This document shows, in pieces, positions 57,794 through 64,000 of a stretch of 64,000 bases of DNA. The stretch spans positions 41,990 to 105,989 of the forward strand of contig NZ_JZUE01000022.1 of NCBI RefSeq assembly GCF_000969605.1. The letters are read 5' to 3'. The notes beneath the pieces are model-generated. The model worked only from the letters and a program-made list of their open reading frames with translations. It did no database searches and had not been told where the DNA came from. Both the position numbers and the translations under genes were made by a program. The stretch comes from Aquincola tertiaricarbonis. Lineage in GTDB: Bacteria; Pseudomonadota; Gammaproteobacteria; Burkholderiales; Burkholderiaceae_C. The stretch's first letter is position 1, and each line of letters starts with the position of its first letter.

Positions 57794-58332
57794 ACGACGC
57801 GCCGCCGCTGCGCCTGTTCACCGCCTTGTGGCCGGGCGAGGCCACCCGTGCCGCGGCGCAGGCCTGGCAGGCGCGCTGCACCTGGCCACCGGGCGCGCGC
57901 CCGGTGCGGCCGACGGACCTGCATGTCACGCTGCACTTCATCGGCGCGCTGGCCGCGGCGCAGCTGCCCGCACTGCAGGCGGCGCTGCAGGCGGCGGTGC
58001 GGTCGTCGGGCTGGCCGCCGCCGCACGAGCCCCTGGCGCTGCGCTTCGACCGCTGCAGCGTCTGGCCCAACGGCGTGGCGGTGCTGCTGTGCAGCCAGCC
58101 TCCGCCCGCGCCGTTGCAGGCGCTGCACCAGGCCATCGGCCAAGCGCTGCAGGCCATGGACATCGCGCTGGACGAGCGGCCCTGGCAGCCGCACATCACC
58201 CTGGCGCGCAAGGCCCGCGGGGCCGGTCTGCCGGCGGCGGGCAGCCTGCCGCCGCCGGTGGACTGGCCGCTGCAGGAGGCGGTGCTGGCCGCCTCCCGCG
58301 GCGGCTACCAGGTGCTTCAGCGCTGGGCTTGA
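57790..58332 (+). CDS. thpR: RNA 2',3'-cyclic phosphodiesterase
   Basis: A 180-residue member of the 2H phosphoesterase superfamily (LigT/ThpR). Both HxTx catalytic motifs are present: HVTLHFIG and HITLARK. FTALWPGEATR near the start is typical. TTG start at 57790 overlaps the upstream TGA. The 3' end overlaps the convergent PEP-CTERM gene by 16 bases. Confidence 0.92.
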   Translation: MNDAPPLRLFTALWPGEATRAAAQAWQARCTWPPGARPVRPTDLHVTLHFIGALAAAQLPALQAALQAAVRSSGWPPPHEPLALRFDRCSVWPNGVAVLLCSQPPPAPLQALHQAIGQALQAMDIALDERPWQPHITLARKARGAGLPAAGSLPPPVDWPLQEAVLAASRGGYQVLQRWA

Positions 58333-59753
58333 GTGCGACGGCCGCGTCGTGCAACCAGGCCCACGCCCGCCAGGCCGGCCAGCATCAGCGCATAGGTGCC
58401 GGGCTCCGGCACCGGCGACACGTTCAGCGCCGTGTCCAGCCGGATCTGGATGAACTCGGTGCTGTCCGGGCCCACCAGCGTGCGGCCGCCGTTGCCGGGA
58501 TAGTTGTTGTCGTTGATCACCAGCAGCGTGTTGGCATCCAGGATCAGCACGTCCTCGATGGTGACGAAGGGGAAGTCGAAGGTGGTCTTGCCGTCGCGGT
58601 TCAGGTCGTTGGGATCGGCGATGTCCAGCAGGTCCACCACCAGCGTCTTCTCGGCAAAGCCGTCGGCGTCCACCTTGTTCAGGTCGATCTTGAAGATCTT
58701 CTTGAACATGTCGCCGGCGTTCGGGCTGGTGCCCTGGATGCCGTTGCGCTCGATGACCAGGAACTCATGGTCGTTGATCGCCGTCATGTCGCCGATGTTG
58801 GTGCCGGCGGCATCCAGGCGGTAGCCGAAGGTCTTGCCGGTGTAGCTCTCCGTGTCCACGCTGAACTCGTTGATGATCAGCCGCTTCTGGTTCGGATCCT
58901 CGATCAGCGGACCCTCCAGCAGCGTGTAGAGCCTGTCGCCCGCCGGATTGATGGCCATGCCTTCGAAGCCGTTGGAGCCGCGCAGGTTGTTGCCGCCGGC
59001 GCCGAGGTAGGGGTTCTGCGGCGACTGCACCAGCGGGTTGCTGCCGATGCCCAGCGAGTTGGGCAGCGACACCTCGTGCTTCAGCACCTTGCCGGTGGCA
59101 TCGGTCTTCACCAGGAAGGGGCCGAATTCCTCGCCGAACCACAGGTTGCCGTTCTTGTCGCGGCGCACCGACTCGATGTCCAGGTCGCCGCCGGTCAGCA
59201 GGCGGCCATTGCGGATGCTGCTGTCCACGCCGATGCTGGCATTGCCCGCGCCGCTGCCGGAATAGGGGTAGTAGGTGCCGGCAGCCACGATGGGGAAGCC
59301 GAGCTTGCCGTCGGGGTCGCGCAGGTTGATGTAGCTGCTGCTGTCGAAGCTGTTGCGCACCGCCCCGGTGGTGTAGTCGGCCGCACGCACCAGGCCGCTG
59401 CCGCCGGTGGCGGTGCGGAAGTCGGGCGTCACCGCATACATGCGCAGCAGGTAGTCGGGCGAGTTGGCCTTGTTGCCGAAACCGTTGTCCGGCATCACGT
59501 AGAAGCTGCCGGCGCTGGGGCCGGCCAGCACGGCCGAGAAGCCCTGCACCGGCTGCTTGTCGATGTAGGGCGGCACCACGCCGCTCGCGGGGCTCTGGAA
59601 CTGGCCCGAGGTGGGGCCGGGTGCGAAGGTATTGGCAGCCAGTTCGGCAAAGCCGACCAGCGTGTTGGCGGCCTGCGCGGGCATGCCAGCCAGGGCGGCC
59701 ATCAGCGCAGCGGCCAGTGCGGCCGGCTGCAGGGCAAGACGGGGGTACTGCAT
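58317..59753 (-). CDS. Phytase-like esterase with PEP-CTERM signal
   Basis: A 478-residue exported protein. It has a signal peptide (LAAALMAALAGMPAQAA) and a phytase-like beta-propeller domain (GFSAVLAG, YVMPDNGFGNKANSPDY, DLDIESVRRDKNGNLWFGEEFGPFL, NGFEGMAINPAGDRLY; the last two are family marks). The C-terminal sorting signal is VPEPGTYALMLAGLAGVGL then RRGRR. The sorting signal implies an exosortase/archaeosortase system elsewhere in the genome. Surface or extracellular location inferred. Confidence 0.9.
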   Translation of the reverse strand: MQYPRLALQPAALAAALMAALAGMPAQAANTLVGFAELAANTFAPGPTSGQFQSPASGVVPPYIDKQPVQGFSAVLAGPSAGSFYVMPDNGFGNKANSPDYLLRMYAVTPDFRTATGGSGLVRAADYTTGAVRNSFDSSSYINLRDPDGKLGFPIVAAGTYYPYSGSGAGNASIGVDSSIRNGRLLTGGDLDIESVRRDKNGNLWFGEEFGPFLVKTDATGKVLKHEVSLPNSLGIGSNPLVQSPQNPYLGAGGNNLRGSNGFEGMAINPAGDRLYTLLEGPLIEDPNQKRLIINEFSVDTESYTGKTFGYRLDAAGTNIGDMTAINDHEFLVIERNGIQGTSPNAGDMFKKIFKIDLNKVDADGFAEKTLVVDLLDIADPNDLNRDGKTTFDFPFVTIEDVLILDANTLLVINDNNYPGNGGRTLVGPDSTEFIQIRLDTALNVSPVPEPGTYALMLAGLAGVGLVARRGRRTQAQR

Positions 59754-59852
59754 GTTCTCTTCCTCCGGGTTGTCGTTGTGGAACGGGGTGCGCGACATTC
59801 TTCGGAAGCGATATGACAGGGTCACGACCAGCCGGCGGGCGGACAAGAAAAA

Positions 59853-59877
59853 GGGCCGGTGCTTGCGGCACCGGCCC
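59853..59877 (-). terminator. Rho-independent terminator for Cys-rich gene
   Basis: Perfect stem GGGCCGGTGC / GCACCGGCCC with a 5-base loop. On the minus strand it is followed by TTTTTCTT, a good U-tract, 25 bases after the stop of the 43-residue gene. Confidence 0.88.
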
Positions 59878-59901
59878 GGGTCGCGACGAAGCGCTGGCGG
59901 C

Positions 59902-60033
59902 TTATTCGAAGCAGCAGGCCAGCATCTGCAGGCAGCAGGCCAGGTCGCCGCAGCAGCCGGTGGCGGCCCAGGCGGCGGCCGATGCGCCCAGCAGCGCCAG
60001 CGCGGCGCCGATCTTGTGGAACTTCTTGCTCAT
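59902..60033 (-). CDS. Cys-rich mini-protein (43 aa)
   Basis: A 43-residue protein with a signal-like N-terminus (KKFHKIGAALALLGASAAAWA) and a short tail with three Cys-Cys-type clusters (TGCCGDLACCLQMLACCFE). A clean terminator follows, which supports that it is expressed. Possibly a metal-binding exported peptide. I do not recognise a family. Confidence 0.65.
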   Translation of the reverse strand: MSKKFHKIGAALALLGASAAAWAATGCCGDLACCLQMLACCFE

Positions 60034-60071
60034 GGGTACTCCGTGGAAGGTCTTGGGGAATCGATGAAGTG

Positions 60072-60359
60072 TCAGAGCGGCCGGCCTCGCGGCGGCTTCC
60101 AGATCTCGTCGCCCGGCCGGGCCATGCGCCACATTGCCGGTCCGGCGGCCGGTGCATCGGCCGCGGTGGTCCAGGCCAGGTCGGCCGGAGCGGCCGGCAC
60201 CGCGGCCGCGGCCATGCAGGCCGGGCTGCAGGCCATGGTCGCGCAGGCGAGTGCGTCATGGCATTCGGCGGCGCAGCAGGGCATCACCGGCCGGGCTGCC
60301 GCCGCCACCGATTGAAAGGCCATCCACAGGACCAGCGCGCCGATCAGCCACCGCTTCAT
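60072..60359 (-). CDS. Cys-rich exported small protein (95 aa)
   Basis: A 95-residue protein with a hydrophobic N-terminus (LIGALVLWMAFQSVAAAA) and a Cys-rich middle (MPCCAAECHDALACATMACSP). It lies 38 bases upstream of the 43-residue Cys-rich gene on the same strand and shares its style, so the pair may act together. Cysteine and methionine spacing suggests soft-metal binding; not proven. Confidence 0.6.
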   Translation of the reverse strand: MKRWLIGALVLWMAFQSVAAAARPVMPCCAAECHDALACATMACSPACMAAAAVPAAPADLAWTTAADAPAAGPAMWRMARPGDEIWKPPRGRPL

Positions 60360-60465
60360 GACGCGAACTGTAGCCGCGCGGCGATGACCATGCGGAACGC
60401 CGGTTGCCATGCGAGCACGCCGGCGCATTCCGCGCCGCACGAATCCATCAACCCGGAGCACCAGC

Positions 60466-61023
60466 ATGGCCACCGCAAAAAAAGCTGCAGCGAAGAAGAC
60501 GACCCGTTCACGCTCGACGACAGCGTCCAAGTCCGGAACACCCGACGCCATCAAGCTGCTCACCACCGACCACCGTGAGGTGAAGGCACTCTTCCAGCAG
60601 TACCAGGAGATGGTCGACCACGAAGCCGAGGACGACGAGAAGCAGGAGCTGGCCGAGCAGATCTGCATGATGCTCACCGTGCATGCGCAGATCGAGGAAG
60701 AGATCTTCTATCCTGCGGCCAAGGACCAGATCAAGGAAGCCGACCTGGTCAACGAAGCCACCGTCGAGCATGCATCGGCCAAGGACCTCATCGCGCAGAT
60801 CCAGGAGTCCGACCCGTCGGACGAGATGTACGACTCGCTGGTCAAGGTGCTGGGCGAGTACATCGACCACCACGTCAAGGAAGAAGAGAGCGAGCTCTTC
60901 CCGCAGGTGCGCAAGGCCAAGCTGGATGTCGCCGCCCTGGGCGAGCAGCTGAACGAACGCAAGATGGCCCTCATGTCCGAGATGGGCATGATGGCCGAGG
61001 AAGAGGAGTCCGAGGAGGCCTGA
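60466..61023 (+). CDS. Hemerythrin (HHE) domain protein
   Basis: A 185-residue protein with a Lys/Ser/Thr-rich basic lead (ATAKKAAAKKTTRSRS) and a hemerythrin-like four-helix domain. Putative diiron ligands are His in TTDHREVK, HAQIEEEIFYP, EHASAKDL and DHHVKEEESELFP. A role in oxygen, NO or iron handling is possible. GGAG precedes the ATG. Confidence 0.92.
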   Translation: MATAKKAAAKKTTRSRSTTASKSGTPDAIKLLTTDHREVKALFQQYQEMVDHEAEDDEKQELAEQICMMLTVHAQIEEEIFYPAAKDQIKEADLVNEATVEHASAKDLIAQIQESDPSDEMYDSLVKVLGEYIDHHVKEEESELFPQVRKAKLDVAALGEQLNERKMALMSEMGMMAEEEESEEA

Positions 61024-61075
61024 GCCCCTTGCACCCAGCCGGACGCCAAGCCCGCGGGATGCGGGCGTCCGTGCC

Positions 61076-61104
61076 GCCGGGCCGCCTGAAGCAGGCCGCC
61101 CGGC
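61076..61104. terminator. Bidirectional hairpin between convergent genes
   Basis: Stem GCCGGGC-c-GCCTG with loop AAG and the matching right arm, in the gap between the hemerythrin and DUF3072 genes. It lacks a U-tract on either side, so it is a candidate only. Confidence 0.45.
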
Positions 61105-61116
61105 CCCAACCGTCGA

Positions 61117-61338
61117 TCAGCTCTGGCCGCGCCCGGTCTGCGCCTGCAGCTCGTCGATGCGCTTGCTGGCCTCGGCCTTGGTCAATTCCTCGTCGAAGGG
61201 CTGCTTGGCCTCCTCGGACAAGGTCTTCAGGTAGGAGCGCTGGGCGCCGGTCATCGGTTCCTCGCCGGTCACCCAGTCGTCCGGGTTCTTCTCCATGTTG
61301 CTCTGGTCGGCCTGCGCCTGGGTCTTCTTGTCGGTCAT
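61117..61338 (-). CDS. DUF3072 protein
   Basis: A 73-residue hydrophilic protein of the DUF3072 pattern: NPDDWVTGEEPMTGAQRSYL then KTLSEEAKQPFDEELTKAEAS. Family of unknown function, widespread in soil proteobacteria. The start at MTDKK has GGAGCAAG upstream; a longer frame to the right is not supported. Confidence 0.88.
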   Translation of the reverse strand: MTDKKTQAQADQSNMEKNPDDWVTGEEPMTGAQRSYLKTLSEEAKQPFDEELTKAEASKRIDELQAQTGRGQS

Positions 61339-61507
61339 CGCTTGCTCCGTTGGATGGCTGTACGGATCCACAGCAATCGGGGTGCCCGATTTCCGGCCTG
61401 GTCCGCCCCCGAGGTAGGCGACACTCCAGCGCTGCGCTCCACGGCGCATGCGGGCGCCCACCCACTCACTTGCCTACGCCGCCCTCCGTCCGCGGTACAG
61501 ATCCTCG

Positions 61508-63376
61508 ATGCAGTTGAATTTCTGGACAGGCCACGGCGGCCGCAGCACACGGATGAAGATCGGCCTGGCCTTTGCAGGGCTGGCGGCGGTGCTGTTCGCC
61601 GCGGTCGGCGGGCTGTCCGGCCAGCATGTGCGCGACGAGATGAGCCAGCGCTCCGGCGAAACGCTGCAGCACATCGGCAGCCGGCTGGTCGGCGCGCTCG
61701 ACGCCGGCATGTTCGAGCGCTACCGCGAGATCCAGAACCTGGCCACGCTGCAGTCGCTGATCGACGCCGAGGTGGACGCCGACGCCTGGCGTGCCCTGCT
61801 CGATCGATTGCAGGCCACGCTGCCCTATTACTCATGGATCGGCTTTGCGGACACGCAGGGCAAGGTCATCGCCGCCACCGGCGGCCTGCTGGAAGGCCGC
61901 GACGTCTCGGCACGGCCCTGGTTCGCGGAAGGCTTGCGCGGCCCTGCCGTGGGCGACGTGCATGACGCCCTGCTGCTGGCCAGCCTGCTGCCGCGGCGGC
62001 CGGCGGCAGAGCCCTTGCGGCTGGTGGATTTTTCCGCGCCGGTGCGGTTCGGCGACCGCACGACCGGCGTGCTGGGTGCGCACCTGGACCTGCGCTGGGC
62101 GGACGATCTGCGCCGGGCGGCGCTGGCTTCCGGCGAGGTGGGCGGTGACGTCGAGATCATCGTCCTCAGCCGAAGCGGCACCGTGCTGCTGGGGCCACCG
62201 GCGCCGCAGGTGCTGTCCTGGCATCCCACGCAGATCGCCGACCTGTCGCACGGCCCGCCGCGCATCCGCACCTGGAGCGACGGCCGCGCCTACCTCACCG
62301 CCGCCTTGCCCACCCGCGGACAGGCCGACTATCCCGGCATCGGCTGGACCATCGTCGTGCGTCAGCCAGCCGACGCCGCCCTGGCTTCCGCCGATGCGCT
62401 GCGACAGCGCATCTGGCTGTACGGCCTGTTCGGCGCGCTGCTGTTCGGGTTGGCCGGCTGGTGGTTGTCAGGCTGGGTGACGGCACCACTGCGCGCGATC
62501 GCGCTGCAGGCCCGCCGCCTGGTCGGTGCGAAGGATGCCGACGAGCACAGCCCGCTCGGCGGCCCCAACGAGATTGCGCAGCTGGCCGGGTCGCTCACGC
62601 AGCTCGTGGCGCAGCTGCGCCAGCGTGAGCAGGAGCTGCTGGAGCTCACCAGCACATTGGAGGCCCGCGTGGTGCAGCGCACGGCGCTGCTGGACGACGC
62701 CAATGCCGAACTGCGGAGCTTCGGCCGCAGCGTGTCCCACGACATCCGCGGCCCCATCGCCGCGATGGGCCAGGTCGTCGACATGCTGCTCCACAGCGGG
62801 CAGCACCCGCTGGCCGACCCGACGCGCAAGGCCCTGGTGCTGGTGCGTGGCGAGTGCGCCCGCATGACCGCCCTGGTCGACGAACTGATGCTGCTCGCCC
62901 AGGTGGAGGAACGCCCGCTGTCGTTCGGCCCGGTGCCGATGGAAGCATTGGTGGACCAGGTGCTTGCCGGCCTGCATGACGGCCGCACGACGGCGGTGGT
63001 CCACCGCCCGCTGCCGGTCGCCCATGGTGACGAAGTCCTGTTGCGGCAAGTTTGGCAAAACCTGCTGGCCAATGCCTACAAGTTCAGCAGCCGCGTGATG
63101 TCGCCGAGGCTGGAAATCCGTTGCCGCCGTGAAGGCGACGAGTGGATCTACGAGGTGCAAGACAACGGCGCCGGCTTCGACATGGCCGTCTCCGAGCATC
63201 TCTTCGGCGCCTTCCGCCGACTCCACAGCACCGCGGACTTTCCGGGCACGGGTGTCGGCCTGTCCTTGGTCAAGCGCATCGTGCACCGCCACGGCGGGCG
63301 CGTTGGCGCCCGTTCGGAGGTCGGACGCGGCGCTCTGTTCTTCTTCAGCTTGCCGCTGCAGCCGCCGCAGGGTTGA
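61508..63376 (+). CDS. Sensor histidine kinase with Cache and HAMP
   Basis: A 622-residue membrane kinase. One helix near residue 20 (IGLAFAGLAAVLFAAVGGL), an extracytoplasmic Cache-type domain (GKVIAATGGLLEGRDVSARPWF), a second helix (LYGLFGALLFGLAGWWL) and a HAMP linker. HisKA has SFGRSVSHDIRGPIAAMGQ, and HATPase has NLLANAYKFSS, DNGAGFDM and GTGVGLSLVKRI. There is no receiver domain and no adjacent response regulator in the window. Confidence 0.92.
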   Translation: MQLNFWTGHGGRSTRMKIGLAFAGLAAVLFAAVGGLSGQHVRDEMSQRSGETLQHIGSRLVGALDAGMFERYREIQNLATLQSLIDAEVDADAWRALLDRLQATLPYYSWIGFADTQGKVIAATGGLLEGRDVSARPWFAEGLRGPAVGDVHDALLLASLLPRRPAAEPLRLVDFSAPVRFGDRTTGVLGAHLDLRWADDLRRAALASGEVGGDVEIIVLSRSGTVLLGPPAPQVLSWHPTQIADLSHGPPRIRTWSDGRAYLTAALPTRGQADYPGIGWTIVVRQPADAALASADALRQRIWLYGLFGALLFGLAGWWLSGWVTAPLRAIALQARRLVGAKDADEHSPLGGPNEIAQLAGSLTQLVAQLRQREQELLELTSTLEARVVQRTALLDDANAELRSFGRSVSHDIRGPIAAMGQVVDMLLHSGQHPLADPTRKALVLVRGECARMTALVDELMLLAQVEERPLSFGPVPMEALVDQVLAGLHDGRTTAVVHRPLPVAHGDEVLLRQVWQNLLANAYKFSSRVMSPRLEIRCRREGDEWIYEVQDNGAGFDMAVSEHLFGAFRRLHSTADFPGTGVGLSLVKRIVHRHGGRVGARSEVGRGALFFFSLPLQPPQG

Positions 63377-63495
63377 GCAGGCGTCAGGCGGGCCGGCGAG
63401 CGCTCCCGCGCCGGATGCGAGCCTGCATGGCCGCGTCAGTCACCGGAATCTCTGCTTGCTCTGCAGATGCCGGTGTCTTTGCGGCCGGCGCTGGC

Positions 63496-63867
63496 TCAGA
63501 CCGCCGTGGCCTTCTTGCGCACCGCAACAGGTGCCTCGGCACCGGCACCCAGCTTCTTCTCCAGCGTCTTGAGACGACGCTGCAGTTTGACGAGCTCGTC
63601 ACGCGTTGCTTGGTGCGCAGCGCGCTCGGCCTCCAGCGCCGCGGTGTGTTCCGCTTGCAGCCTTTTCTGTTCGGTCTTGCTCAGCTTCAGCTCGGCACGA
63701 GACTTTGCAAGCTTCTGCAGCGCGGCCGCAGGCATCTCGACGCTCCACTGCCCATCCTTGTCCGTCACCGAAGCGAAATCCAGCTTCTCGGCGGAAAGGA
63801 ACGCCAGCTTCGTCGGGAGTTCAAAACGACCGGCATCAATCCGGCTGCGTTCAATCTTCTTGGCCAT
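63496..63867 (-). CDS. Coiled-coil hypothetical protein
   Basis: A 123-residue basic protein. A long predicted coiled coil (about residues 50-105, QKLAKSRAELKLSKTEQKRL onward) precedes a Lys/Ala end. I do not recognise it; a DNA- or polymer-associated role is possible but unsupported. Start placed at MAKKIERSR (63867). Confidence 0.65.
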   Translation of the reverse strand: MAKKIERSRIDAGRFELPTKLAFLSAEKLDFASVTDKDGQWSVEMPAAALQKLAKSRAELKLSKTEQKRLQAEHTAALEAERAAHQATRDELVKLQRRLKTLEKKLGAGAEAPVAVRKKATAV

Positions 63868-63955
63868 ATCAATATCCAATAGCGGTGTCAGCGGATATTC
63901 TATTTCAGCTGCGTCGCGCAACAGAAACTAAACATCGGCGTCCCCAAAGGCAAAA

Positions 63956-63984
63956 CCCCCGCACAACTATTCGTTATGCGGGGG
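63956..63984 (-). terminator. Terminator for an off-window minus-strand gene
   Basis: CCCCCGCA / TGCGGGGG stem with a 13-base loop. On the minus strand the right arm is followed by TTTTG, giving a terminator-like end for a gene entering from the right edge. Confidence 0.65.
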
Positions 63985-64000
63985 CATGCGCTGGGTAAAT

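Overview
This window is a very GC-rich proteobacterial chromosome segment carrying most of a photosynthesis gene cluster (PGC). The gene content (aerobic cyclase acsF, HiPIP, light-independent bchLNB reductase, puhABCE, PpsR/AerR) and the gene order point to a purple phototroph of the Burkholderiales, close to Rubrivivax gelatinosus. No 16S or other taxonomic marker is in view, so this placement rests on gene content and order. pufBALMC, bchCXYZ, crtCDEF, bchE, bchJ and hemA are not in the window; crtB runs off the left edge.

Region 1 (1-34848) is the PGC. From the left: crtB-crtI (minus strand) diverges from a degenerate CcmC/CcmD-like pair. Next comes a PpsR paralogue with a diverged DNA-binding motif, followed by a kinase-less bacteriophytochrome, bchO and an ECF41-type sigma factor (plus strand). 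A long minus-strand superoperon follows: bchG, a PucC-family transporter, bchP, tspO, a small membrane protein, HiPIP, bchI, bchD and a PRC-barrel protein. The regulators aerR-ppsR (minus) lie next to the plus-strand run bchF-bchN-bchB-bchL-bchM-lhaA-puhA-puhB-puhC-acsF-puhE, and bchH stands alone at the end. Four transcription units (crtI, bchG, bchF, bchH) carry a TGT-N12-ACA PpsR/CrtJ box fused to the -35 element. All four place the predicted start site at or next to the ATG, which suggests leaderless mRNAs.

Region 2 (34849-43030) begins with a BrnT/BrnA toxin-antitoxin pair of visibly lower GC directly after bchH, marking the PGC edge. Two poorly characterised genes follow. Then comes a stressosome operon (rsbR-rsbS-rsbT-rsbX-like) whose last two genes are histidine kinases. 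RsbT-type ATPase domains occur in three consecutive genes: RsbT itself, the N-terminus of the phosphatase and the N-terminus of a histidine kinase. A GAF protein lies just upstream.

Region 3 (43030-64000) is general accessory and housekeeping content. It includes an SDR dehydrogenase, a KaiC-like ATPase coupled to a hybrid kinase, an apparently circularly permuted ROK kinase and two tandem serine beta-lactamase-fold proteins. It also has a ZIP transporter, a large hybrid kinase opposite a LuxR regulator, DUF3606 and DksA-like proteins, a radical SAM/SPASM enzyme and an RNA 2',3'-cyclic phosphodiesterase. The rest is a PEP-CTERM phytase-like protein, two Cys-rich mini-proteins, a hemerythrin, a DUF3072 protein, another histidine kinase and a coiled-coil protein. 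No tRNA, rRNA, CRISPR array, insertion sequence or prophage was seen, and no gene-free stretch exceeds 300 bases.

The PGC supplies the late carotenoid steps, most of bacteriochlorophyll a synthesis (Mg chelation, methylation, cyclisation, D-ring reduction, C-3 vinyl hydration, esterification) and reaction-centre H with its assembly factors. It also encodes HiPIP as a donor to the reaction centre. Control combines redox repression (PpsR), its B12-type antirepressor (AerR) and a red/far-red input (bacteriophytochrome plus PpsR paralogue).
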